Assembly: GCA_007135435.1 (NCBI GenBank)
Contig: SLIW01000228.1
Span: 1-8,001 of the forward strand
Length of the DNA stretch: 8,001 nt
Source of the DNA: Natronomonas sp.
Lineage (GTDB): Archaea; Halobacteriota; Halobacteria; Halobacteriales; Haloarculaceae
Reading direction: 5' to 3'
Shown here: piece by piece, positions 1 to 6,535 of the stretch
Layout of the letters: the number at the start of each line of letters is the position of its first letter
Position numbering within the stretch: the first letter of the stretch is position 1
Notes under the pieces: generated by a model
Database searches by the model: none
Seen by the model: only the letters and a program-made list of their open reading frames with translations
What the model was told of the DNA's origin: nothing
Translations under genes and position numbers: made by a program

Positions 1-2
1 AG

Positions 3-1157
3 GCGACGGTCGCGATGCAGGACCTGGAGCTCCCCTGGGACGTCGCGTTCGCCGAAGACGGCGACGGCGGGAGAGAGGTGTTCCTCACCGAACGGCCCGG
101 CCGCATCCGGCGGGGCGAGGCGAGTGTCCTGACCGACGGCGAGCGCGAGGCGCCCGACGCCTTGCCCGAGGAGCCGGTCGAGCTCCCGATGTTCATCAGT
201 AGCTGGGAGGCCGGCGCCCAGGGGATCGCCCTCCACCCCGACTACCCCGACGCGCCCTGGGTCTACGTCTACTACACCGCGGGCGACCCGGACGACGACG
301 TCGAGGAGTGGTTCAACCGGGTGGTCAGGTACGACGCGACCGACGACGACCGCGAGATCGAGGTCCTCGTCGACGAGATCCCCGGCAGCCACATCCACAA
401 CGGGGGTCGCATCGCCTTCGGGCCCGACGACCGCCTGTGGATCCTGGCGGGGACCGGCGGCGACCAGGACCTGGCGCGCGATCCGACGTCGCTCGGCGGG
501 GCCGTCCTCCGGATCGACCCCGACGGCGACCCGGCCGGCGCCGGCGTCGACGGCTGGGACCCGCGGACGGTCTCGCACGGCCACCGCAACCCGCAGGGCA
601 TCGACTGGCTCCCCGACGGGACGCCCCTGGTCGCCGAGCACGGGCCCGCCCAGCGCGACGAGCTCCACCTCCTCGAGGAGGGGGCGGACCACGGCTGGGA
701 GGTCGCCCGCGGCGGGGACGACGACCCCCAGTACGACTCCTACCACGACCACGACTTCGCGCGCCCGGTCGCCTCCTCCGGCCAGGAGAACACCTGGGCG
801 CCCTCCGGCGGGGCGGTCTACGACGCCGAGGCCATCCCCGGACTCCGGGGCCGGTTCCTGCTCGGCGGGCTGGTCTCGAAGCGGCTCCACGTCTTCACGC
901 TCCTGGACCCCGACGAGGAGCGGCCCCCGGGGGACGCCGCCGAGGTCCACGACGACGACTGGCTGGACGACGCCGCCCTCGCGGTCCGCCACGAGCGCTT
1001 CGAGGGCGCATACGGCCGGCTGCGCCACGCTGCGGTTGGCCCCGACGGGGCGGTGTACCTGCTGACCTCGAACACGACGGGGCCCATCGACGAGGAGTAC
1101 GAGGACGAGTTCCCGCGGGAGCACGACGACGTGATCGTCCGGGTCGAACCCGCCTGA
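3..1157 (+). CDS. PQQ-dependent sugar dehydrogenase, GSDH family (5' end missing)
   Basis: Glucose/sorbosone dehydrogenase-type beta-propeller, a family that oxidises sugars or related alcohols with pyrroloquinoline quinone, usually exported. The reading frame is open from the window edge. The first ATG (position 15) sits directly before LPWDVAF, which matches the first blade of the family (LEVPWDIAF), so the true start and any signal peptide lie upstream. Numbering from that ATG, family motifs appear in order: TERPGR (25-30), HNGGR (128-132, equivalent to the catalytic-base histidine region), LGGAVLRIDPDG (160-171), GHRNPQG (189-195, arginine contacting PQQ in soluble GDH), AEHGP (207-211), WAPSGGAVY (261-269). 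The C-terminus ends normally in an acidic tail and TGA. The family is clear; substrate and even PQQ use are inferred from family membership, since archaeal homologues are little characterised. Confidence 0.88.
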   Translation, partial: ATVAMQDLELPWDVAFAEDGDGGREVFLTERPGRIRRGEASVLTDGEREAPDALPEEPVELPMFISSWEAGAQGIALHPDYPDAPWVYVYYTAGDPDDDVEEWFNRVVRYDATDDDREIEVLVDEIPGSHIHNGGRIAFGPDDRLWILAGTGGDQDLARDPTSLGGAVLRIDPDGDPAGAGVDGWDPRTVSHGHRNPQGIDWLPDGTPLVAEHGPAQRDELHLLEEGADHGWEVARGGDDDPQYDSYHDHDFARPVASSGQENTWAPSGGAVYDAEAIPGLRGRFLLGGLVSKRLHVFTLLDPDEERPPGDAAEVHDDDWLDDAALAVRHERFEGAYGRLRHAAVGPDGAVYLLTSNTTGPIDEEYEDEFPREHDDVIVRVEPA

Positions 1158-1199
1158 GGAGGGCCCAATATCCTCCCGAGCAGCGGCGCGTCGGTACTG

Positions 1200-1211
1200 A
1201 CAACCTTTTCC
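1200..1211 (+). promoter_or_regulatory. Possible TATA element of the Bat-type regulator gene
   Basis: A short AT-richer stretch (ACAACCTTTTCC) in a GC-rich 79-bp spacer lies 26-37 bases before the ATG at 1237. That distance suits an archaeal TATA box driving a leaderless or nearly leaderless transcript, common in haloarchaea. No Shine-Dalgarno sequence stands immediately before the ATG, which agrees with this. The match to a TATA consensus is weak. Confidence 0.25.
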
Positions 1212-1236
1212 ATCGTCGGACCGTGACACCGGACGT

Positions 1237-4200
1237 ATGTGCCCAGCAGGCGGGGGGAGCGACCGTGCGCCCCGGGTCCTCCTCGCAGGAGGAGCCCAGT
1301 GGCTGGATGCGGCCACGGCCGCCCTCGGGGAGACGACGGTCACGGCCACCGCCGAGACGTTCGCGGACGTCGTCGACGAACTCGACGTCCGCGCCGAGCT
1401 CGGTGGGCTCGAGGGGTTCGACGGGCTCGACGGACCGGTCGGGCGCGTCGAGCCCGACGGTCTCGAGGGGCGTAACGGGGTCGCTGCGGACCGACTGGGG
1501 TACGACTGTCTCGTGGTCGGCGACGGTGCCGGTTCGGATGGCGCCGCCGATACCGGCGGGAGCGTCCAACCCGATGACGGCCCCAGCGACGACGGTAATG
1601 TCACGAACGACGACGACGGCACTGGCCCCAGCGACGACGACGGTAATGTCACGAATGGCGACGACGGCACTGGCCCGAACGACGACGACGGCACTGGCCC
1701 GAACGACGACGACGGCACTGGCCCCAGCGACGACATCGGGCCGATTGCCCTCGTCGAGACCGTCCGAGAGCGCGATCCCGACCTCCCCATCGTGGTCGCG
1801 CCGGCGGACGGATCCGAGCGACTGGCCAGCCGCGCGCTCGCCGCCGGGGCGACGGACTACGTTCCACTGGATGGGGAACCGACCGACCTGGTGGGTCGAC
1901 TCACCGACGCGATCGCGGAGGCGGCGGGAGCCGAGCGCCGCCGGCGGGCGGCCGACCGGTTCGAGACGCTCTTCGACGACCGCGAGACGTTCCAGTGGGT
2001 GACCGACGGCGCGGGCCGCGTTCGCGACGCGAACGCCGCGGCCCGGAATCGGTTCGGCCCACTCGGCCCCGACGTCGCGCTCGTCGAGCACGCCGGATTC
2101 GATCCAGCCGACGCGGCGGCGATCGAGGACGCGTTGGGGGAGGCCCTGGAGGAGGCCCTGGGATCGACGAAGCCGACGGGACGGGAGGGAGGCGGGAGCG
2201 GATCCGATCGCGCCCGCGTGGATCTCGACGCGACGCTCGACGGGGACGTCCCGGTCGAGGTGACCGTCCGGCCCGTCGACGGCGCCGGGGAGGCGATCGT
2301 GGAGGCCGTCGACGTGACGCGGCGGAGCCAGCTGGAAGCGGAGCTTCGCCGGTCGGAGCGGCTCCACCGGATCACCCTGAACAACATGACCGACACGGTC
2401 CTCGTCACCGACGACGAGGGCCGGTTCACGTACGTCTGTCCGAACGTCCACTTCATCTTCGGCTACACCGCCCAGGAGATCCACGACCTCGGGCGCATCG
2501 ACGCCCTCCTCGGGGAGGACCTCTTCGAGCCGGAGGAGCTGGCCGAGGAGAGCGTGCTCACGAACCTCGAGTGCACCGCGGCCGACAAGGAGGGCGAGGA
2601 GCACGCCCTCCTCGTCAACGTCAAGGAGGTGTCGATCCAGGGCGGCACCCGGCTCTACAGCTGTCGGGACATCACCAAACGGAAGGAGCGGGAGCGCGCC
2701 CTGAGCACGCTCCACGACACGGCGCGGGAGCTCCTCTACGCCGCGTCGCGGCCCGAGGCTGCCGAGCTGCTCGCCGGGGACGTCCGCCGGGGGCTGCCGA
2801 TCGACGCCGCGGCGTGCTACCTGTACGACGAGGGCGAGAACGTCCTCCGGCCGGCGGCCGCGACGCCGTCGTTCGAGCGGGGAGACGGGCCGCCCTCGGA
2901 GGTCTCGCCCGGGACGGACACCATCGTCGGGCGGACGTTCGTCCGGGGCGAGGTCGAGCGGTTCGACGACCTCCGGGAAGCGGCCCTCCCGGTGGACGTG
3001 GCCGTGGATCCCTCCACCGACGAGCGCGACGGCCCGCCCGCCGACCTCCGGGCGGCGGCGTTCGTCCCCATCGGCGACCACGGCGTCCTGGTGGTCGGCT
3101 GCGAGGTCGCCGGCGCCATCGACGACGTGACCGTCGAGCTCGCGGACCTGTTCGCCGCGACCGCCGAGGCGGGCCTCGACCGGATCGACCGCGAGTCGGC
3201 GCTCCGCGCCCAGGAGGAGGAGCTCACGCGGCGCAACGAGCGGCTGGTCGAGCTCGACCGGACGAACCACATCATCCGCGAGGTCGACCGGGCGCTCGTG
3301 CAGGCCGAGACGCGCGAGGAGATCGAGCGGGCGGTCTGCGAGCGGCTCACCGCGGAGGGCCGCTTCGAGCTCGCGTGGGTCGCCGAGCGGACCCCGACGG
3401 GGGTCGAGGTCCGCGCGGCGGCGGGCGGCCACCGCGGGTACCTCGACAGCCTGCCCGAGGACGTCCGGGGCACGAGCGAGCCCGCCTACGAGGCACTCCG
3501 CGGCGGCGAGCCGGTCACGGTGTCGAACGTCGCCCGCCGGCCCCGGGCGGCCGACTGGCGGGTCGAGGCGCTCTCGCGGGGCCTCCAGTCGGTCGCCAGC
3601 GTCCCGCTGCAGTACGAGGGCGCCACCTACGGCGTCCTCACGGTCTACGCGGCGGACCCGGGCGCCCTCGACGACCCGATCGGCGACGTCCTCGTGGAGC
3701 TGGGCGGGACCATCGCCTCGGCGATCGGCTCGGTCAACCGGCGGAACGCGCTGCTCGGGGGGACCGTCACCGAGCTGACCTACGGCGTCACGGACCCGGA
3801 CTGCCTCCTGTACGCCCTCGCCGGGCGCACGGGCGCCGAGCTGGCCATCGAGGGCGGCGTGGAGCCGCTCGGCGACCGGGTGCTGACGTTCGCGACCGTC
3901 GACGGCGCCGACCCGGAGGAGGTGGCCGCCGCCGCCCGCGAGTTCGTCGCCGTGGACGACGCGCGGGCGATCGCGACCGCTCCGGACGGGGGTACGCTCC
4001 GCCTCGAGCTGGCGCGACCCTTCGTCGGGACGGCCCTGGCGGACCACGGCGCCGTGCTGCGGCGGTTCGACGCGGACCGGACGGCCGCGCGGCTCGTCGT
4101 GGACGTGCCGGTGTCGACGCCGGTGCGGACCGTCGACGAGCTCGTCTCGGGGTGGTACGACGCGCCGGAGCTCCTCTCGCGGCGCGAGCGGAGCCTCGAC

Positions 4201-4440
4201 CAGGAGCGGCGGCCCCGACTCCGCTCGACCCTCGCCGAGGAGCTCACCGACCGCCAGCTGGAGGCGGCGTGGACGGCCTACCACAGCGGCTACTTCGAGT
4301 CGCCGCGGGAGGCGACCGGCGAGGATGTCGCCGACGCGCTCGGCGTCTCCTCGACGGCGTTCTACCGGCTCAACCGGACGGCCCAGCGGCGGCTGTTCGA
4401 GGCCCTCTTCGACGAACAGGGGTTGGATATCGAAGGGTGA
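1237..4440 (+). CDS. Bat-type sensor/regulator: pseudo-receiver, 2 PAS, 2 GAF, BAT domain, HTH_10
   Basis: Large cytoplasmic transcription regulator of the bacterio-opsin-activator (Bat) family, 1067 residues. Domains by eye: receiver-like fold split by a repeat (about 12-95 and 168-230); PAS-like domain (240-362); a clearer PAS with PNVHFIFGY (402-410) and end motif SCRDITKRK (475-483); GAF (490-650); charged helical linker with likely coiled coil (650-675); second GAF (678-835, containing ASVPLQYEGATYGVL); BAT region (842-990); HTH_10 (1001-1056), opening LTDRQLEAAWTAYHSGYFE and ending in a recognition segment around SSTAFYRLNRTAQRRL. No membrane helices. The receiver-like part lacks the acidic pair after strand 1 (VLLAGGA), the phospho-acceptor aspartate (DCLVVGDG) and the conserved lysine (DYVPLDG), so it is probably not phosphorylated. 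No histidine-kinase domain is present, so the signal is probably sensed by PAS/GAF domains and passed to the HTH. Ligand and target genes are unknown. The ATG is the only reasonable start; transcription is probably leaderless. Confidence 0.92.
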   Translation: MCPAGGGSDRAPRVLLAGGAQWLDAATAALGETTVTATAETFADVVDELDVRAELGGLEGFDGLDGPVGRVEPDGLEGRNGVAADRLGYDCLVVGDGAGSDGAADTGGSVQPDDGPSDDGNVTNDDDGTGPSDDDGNVTNGDDGTGPNDDDGTGPNDDDGTGPSDDIGPIALVETVRERDPDLPIVVAPADGSERLASRALAAGATDYVPLDGEPTDLVGRLTDAIAEAAGAERRRRAADRFETLFDDRETFQWVTDGAGRVRDANAAARNRFGPLGPDVALVEHAGFDPADAAAIEDALGEALEEALGSTKPTGREGGGSGSDRARVDLDATLDGDVPVEVTVRPVDGAGEAIVEAVDVTRRSQLEAELRRSERLHRITLNNMTDTVLVTDDEGRFTYVCPNVHFIFGYTAQEIHDLGRIDALLGEDLFEPEELAEESVLTNLECTAADKEGEEHALLVNVKEVSIQGGTRLYSCRDITKRKERERALSTLHDTARELLYAASRPEAAELLAGDVRRGLPIDAAACYLYDEGENVLRPAAATPSFERGDGPPSEVSPGTDTIVGRTFVRGEVERFDDLREAALPVDVAVDPSTDERDGPPADLRAAAFVPIGDHGVLVVGCEVAGAIDDVTVELADLFAATAEAGLDRIDRESALRAQEEELTRRNERLVELDRTNHIIREVDRALVQAETREEIERAVCERLTAEGRFELAWVAERTPTGVEVRAAAGGHRGYLDSLPEDVRGTSEPAYEALRGGEPVTVSNVARRPRAADWRVEALSRGLQSVASVPLQYEGATYGVLTVYAADPGALDDPIGDVLVELGGTIASAIGSVNRRNALLGGTVTELTYGVTDPDCLLYALAGRTGAELAIEGGVEPLGDRVLTFATVDGADPEEVAAAAREFVAVDDARAIATAPDGGTLRLELARPFVGTALADHGAVLRRFDADRTAARLVVDVPVSTPVRTVDELVSGWYDAPELLSRRERSLDQERRPRLRSTLAEELTDRQLEAAWTAYHSGYFESPREATGEDVADALGVSSTAFYRLNRTAQRRLFEALFDEQGLDIEG
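1585..1734 (+). repeat. In-frame 24-bp tandem repeat in the receiver-like domain
   Basis: Six contiguous 8-codon units (residues 117-164) plus a partial seventh (DDIG). Two unit types occur: DDDGTGPN/S and (S/D)DDGNVTN. The first three units alternate NVTN, TGPS, NVTN, and the last three are of the TGP type, two of them identical except for the first codon. The DNA copies are nearly identical (period 24, core GACGACGGCACTGGCCC), so they look recently expanded. The array falls just after predicted strand 3 (YDCLVV) and before the helix ALVETVRERD, where a normal receiver has a short loop. It would form a long, negatively charged, disordered loop. Confidence 0.9.
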
Positions 4441-4504
4441 ACCACCAGTAGGGGTTCGATAGTACAGGGCCGAGCCTATCCCCGTGGCGCAATACTTGCC
4501 GGGT

Positions 4505-4699
4505 ATGGCGACCGATGAGCGGAGCGAGGCCGACGACGCCGAGGACAGGCCGGACCCACTCTGGGACGTGGAAGCAGGCGCGCCCGAGCGGGTCTACGAG
4601 TGCCTCCACTGCGGGTGGACCGCGCGGCTCGCCGACAACCCCACGACCTGTCCGGAGTGCGACCGGACGGTCAGGAACTGCTCGATGCCCATCGAGTGA
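4505..4699 (+). CDS. Small four-cysteine zinc-ribbon protein (rubrerythrin-like/DUF7129 type)
   Basis: A 64-residue protein with an acidic, probably disordered N-terminus (1-30) and a compact zinc-knuckle pair: YECLHC (Cys33, Cys36) and TCPEC (Cys49, Cys52), ending RNCSMPIE with an additional Cys59. This is the arrangement of the small haloarchaeal 'rubrerythrin-like domain' proteins, whose usual C-terminus is a similar RN...P.E. They are expected to bind one metal ion, probably zinc, through four thiolates; the biological role is unknown. The ATG at 4505 is preferred over an in-frame GTG at 4484, which would add only MAQYLPG. The stop codon is three bases before the glutamate dehydrogenase ATG, so the two are almost certainly co-transcribed. 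A modest TATA-like CCTATC (4475-4480) lies about 25-30 bases upstream and would suit a leaderless transcript. Confidence 0.85.
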   Translation: MATDERSEADDAEDRPDPLWDVEAGAPERVYECLHCGWTARLADNPTTCPECDRTVRNCSMPIE

Positions 4700-4702
4700 T
4701 CG

Positions 4703-6091
4703 ATGTCCTCCGACACGCCCGACCGGGCCGACGAGCCCGCCGGCGCGGCGGCGCCGACGGGTGAGACGGCGGGGCATCGGGCGGAGTCGGCTGATCGGGT
4801 AAAGTCGGCTGATCGGACGGAGTCGGCGGATCGGGCGGAGTCGGCCCCGGAGTCCGCGCTCGAGACGGCCCTCCACCAGCTCGAGCACGCCGCGGCGATC
4901 CTCGACCTGGACGAGAACGTCGTCGAGCGGTTGCGCCACCCGGCGCGCGTCCAGCGCGTCTCCGTCCCACTCCGGCGGGACGACGGGACCGTCGAGGTGC
5001 TCGCGGGCTACCGCGCCCAGCACGACGGCGCGCGGGGGCCATACAAGGGCGGCATGCGCTACCACCCCGAGGTGACCGAGGAGGAGTGCGTCGGGCTCGC
5101 GATGTGGATGACCTGGAAGTGCGCGGTGATGGACCTCCCGCTCGGCGGTGCCAAGGGCGGGATCGTGGTGGACCCGAAGGAACTCTCGCACGCCGAGCAC
5201 GAGCGGCTCACGCGCCGGTTCGCCGAGGAGCTCCGCGACATCGTCGGCCCGAACGCGGACATCCCCGCCCCGGACATGGGGACCGACGCCCAGACCATGG
5301 CGTGGTTCATGGACGCCTACAGCGTCCAGGAGGGCGAGCCCTCCCCCGGCGTGGTCACGGGGAAGCCTCCCGAGATCGGCGGCAGTCACGGCCGCGAGGA
5401 GGCCCCGGGCCGGAGCGTGGCGATCGTCGCGCGGGAGGCCCTCGCGTACGAGGGCAGACCGCTCGACGACGCGACGGTCGCCGTCCAGGGCTTCGGCAGC
5501 GTCGGGGCGAGCGCCGCCCGGCTCCTCGACGAGTGGGGCGCCACCGTCGTGGCCGTCAGCGACGTCAACGGCGCCGTCTACGACCCCGACGGGCTCGACG
5601 TCCGGTCGATCCCCTCGCACGGCGAGGAGCCGGAGGGCGTCACGCGGGGCGTCGACGACGACCGGCTGCTCTCGAACGAGGCGCTCGTCCGGCTCGACGT
5701 CGACGTGCTCGCCCCCTGCGCGGTCGGGAACGTGATCACCGGGGACAACGCCGAGGCGGTGCGCGCCGACCTGATCGTCGAGGGGGCGAACGGCCCGGTG
5801 ACCTTCGCGGCGGACGCGGTCCTCGAACGGCGGGGCATCCCGGTGATCCCGGACATCCTCGCGAACGCCGGCGGCGTCACCGTCTCGTACTTCGAGTGGC
5901 TCCAGGACATCGAACGCCGGACGTGGGCCTCGGAGCGCGTCTTCGAGGAGCTCGAGGAGGAGATGGTCGCCGCCTGGGAGGCCGTCCGCGAGGAGTACGA
6001 CCGCCGGGACGTCTCCTGGCGGACCGCCGCCTACGTCGTCGCGCTCCGGCGGGTCGCCCGCGCCCACGAGCTCCGCGGCCTCTGGCCCTGA
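4703..6091 (+). CDS. gdh: Glutamate dehydrogenase (Glu/Leu/Phe/Val dehydrogenase family)
   Basis: Cytoplasmic NAD(P)-dependent enzyme interconverting glutamate with 2-oxoglutarate and ammonium. Residues equivalent to the known active site are all visible: PYKGGMR (Lys115), TWKCA (Lys139), the family signature [14 protein letters not shown] with catalytic Lys151, PDMGTD with Asp191, the Rossmann motif GFGSVG (263-268), and VTVSYFEW with Ser395, which favours glutamate over hydrophobic amino acids. SDVNGA follows the second Rossmann strand; coenzyme preference cannot be decided by eye. At 462 residues the protein is longer than typical hexameric enzymes (about 415-435); the excess is a disordered N-terminal tail of about 50 residues with six-residue repeats. 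The ATG at 4703, four bases after the previous stop codon, is the only credible start because no ATG or GTG falls between it and the conserved fold. Paralogue name (gdhA or gdhB) is not assigned. Confidence 0.96.
   Translation: MSSDTPDRADEPAGAAAPTGETAGHRAESADRVKSADRTESADRAESAPESALETALHQLEHAAAILDLDENVVERLRHPARVQRVSVPLRRDDGTVEVLAGYRAQHDGARGPYKGGMRYHPEVTEEECVGLAMWMTWKCAVMDLPLGGAKGGIVVDPKELSHAEHERLTRRFAEELRDIVGPNADIPAPDMGTDAQTMAWFMDAYSVQEGEPSPGVVTGKPPEIGGSHGREEAPGRSVAIVAREALAYEGRPLDDATVAVQGFGSVGASAARLLDEWGATVVAVSDVNGAVYDPDGLDVRSIPSHGEEPEGVTRGVDDDRLLSNEALVRLDVDVLAPCAVGNVITGDNAEAVRADLIVEGANGPVTFAADAVLERRGIPVIPDILANAGGVTVSYFEWLQDIERRTWASERVFEELEEEMVAAWEAVREEYDRRDVSWRTAAYVVALRRVARAHELRGLWP
4781..4846 (+). 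repeat. 18-bp tandem repeat coding the glutamate dehydrogenase tail
   Basis: Three and two-thirds copies of an 18-bp unit; AGTCGG recurs at 4785, 4803, 4821 and 4839, exactly 18 bases apart. It encodes [22 protein letters not shown] (residues 27-48), a charged segment ahead of the catalytic fold. Copies differ at a few bases (CTGATCGG versus CGGATCGG), so it is older or less homogenised than the array at 1585-1734. Confidence 0.85.
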
Positions 6092-6125
6092 GCGCGGAAC
6101 GCCCCTGCCGGATCGTTTGACGGGG

Positions 6126-6181
6126 CGCTCGCCGGTCGGGGGACTCGGGTCGGTGCGGTGACCGCCCGAACCGGGCGAGCG
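6126..6181. other. Inverted repeats in the spacer after glutamate dehydrogenase
   Basis: CGCTCGCCGGT (6126-6136) can pair with ACCGGGCGAGCG (6170-6181) if one C bulges. Between them lies a perfect 11-bp interrupted palindrome GCGGT-G-ACCGC (6155-6165). Together they could form a branched GC-rich hairpin 35-90 bases past the stop codon. No T-run follows, so calling it a terminator would be speculative; in such GC-rich DNA some pairing is expected by chance. The rest of 6092-6230 shows no gene and nothing else recognisable, apart from a short CGAGCG direct repeat around 6176-6190. Confidence 0.3.
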
Positions 6182-6230
6182 TAACGAGCGGACGAGTGAT
6201 ACCGAGGTGGCCAGGAAGCCAGGGGACCGA

Positions 6231-6437
6231 TCTCCGTCACCCCCACCAACTCCGTCACTTCCGCCACCTCTCCCACTTCCGCCACCTCTCCCACTTCCGC
6301 CACCTCTCCCACTTCCGCCACCTCTCCCACTTCCGCCACCTCTCCCACTTCCGCCACCTCCGCCGCTTCCGTCACCCCCACCTCCTCCGTCACCGCTACC
6401 ACCTCCGCCACCTCCGCCGCCTCCGGCATCCCCACCA
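6231..6437. repeat. Intergenic 9/18-bp minisatellite, 23 units in register
   Basis: The whole stretch divides into 23 consecutive 9-mers with no slip of phase, consensus near CYTCCGCCA. In the middle, two alternating 9-mers (CTTCCGCCA and CCTCTCCCA) form an 18-bp higher-order unit repeated five times without a single difference (6258-6347). The flanking units are diverged versions (TCTCCGTCA, CCCCCACCA, CTTCCGTCA, CCTCCGTCA, CCGCTACCA, CCTCCGGCA). The + strand is almost free of G and the - strand is rich in GG and GGG runs. Because 9 is a multiple of three, long frames stay open in several directions: a His/Arg-rich peptide and a Pro-rich one on +, and an acidic (A/G/T)EV tripeptide repeat on -. 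None has convincing coding character beyond the repeat. It fills most of the 444-bp gap before nirK and ends just before the nirK promoter region. Confidence 0.92.
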
Positions 6438-6443
6438 CCTCGG

Positions 6444-6515
6444 TCGATTCATGTTCGATTCTCTAGGTGTCTCAGTTTCTGGGACTCCTGAACACGTGGT
6501 TAAGGGAACAATTCC
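6444..6515 (+). promoter_or_regulatory. nirK promoter region with repeated elements
   Basis: An AT-richer segment between the minisatellite and nirK. Visible elements in order: direct repeat TCGATTC at 6444-6450 and 6455-6461, copies 11 bp apart (about one helical turn, same DNA face); imperfect dyad GTCTCAG-TTT-CTGGGAC (6469-6485, six of seven arm positions complementary); CACGTG (6493-6498); TATA-like GGTTAAGG around TTAA (6500-6503), 33-36 bases before the ATG; and interrupted palindrome GGAA-CAA-TTCC (6505-6515). The order suits upstream activator sites, then TATA, then a possible operator over the start region. Haloarchaeal denitrification genes are known to be activated by NarO-type regulators under low oxygen, with a reported CGAA-N4-TTCG type site; only a TTCG half-site with an imperfect partner is seen here. 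Roles are inferred from position. Confidence 0.45.
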
Positions 6516-6535
6516 TACGAGTAACTGAGAGGTCC

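Noticed and set aside
1156..1175. Hairpin GGAGG/CCTCC after the first gene as a terminator
   Set aside because: Only five base pairs with a nine-base loop and no T-run; too weak to annotate.
1585..1734. Phase-variable contingency repeat that switches the regulator on and off
   Set aside because: The period is 24 bp, so gain or loss of units keeps the frame; it could change length but not switch translation off.
308..2002. Plus-strand frame of 564 codons across the first two genes
   Set aside because: Extremely Arg/Pro-rich, runs out of frame through two recognised genes, no family resemblance.
895..4284. Minus-strand open frame of 1129 codons
   Set aside because: It lies opposite the sensor-regulator gene, whose domains are clear. 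Its translation is Arg/Val/Asp-rich without recognisable domains; high-GC coding DNA keeps the opposite strand open.
4484..4504. Upstream GTG start for the zinc-ribbon protein
   Set aside because: It adds only seven hydrophobic residues before a better ATG at 4505, and it overlaps the likely promoter.
4370..6067. Minus-strand open frame of 565 codons
   Set aside because: Antisense to the complete glutamate dehydrogenase and the zinc-ribbon gene. No domain seen; the frame is open because of GC bias.
6231..6437. CRISPR array
   Set aside because: The repeats are directly contiguous with no unique spacers and the unit is only 9/18 bp; it is a minisatellite.
6467..6535. Upstream in-frame start extending NirK by 23 residues
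   Set aside because: It would push the Tat motif deep inside the protein and run through the TATA-like box and dyads.
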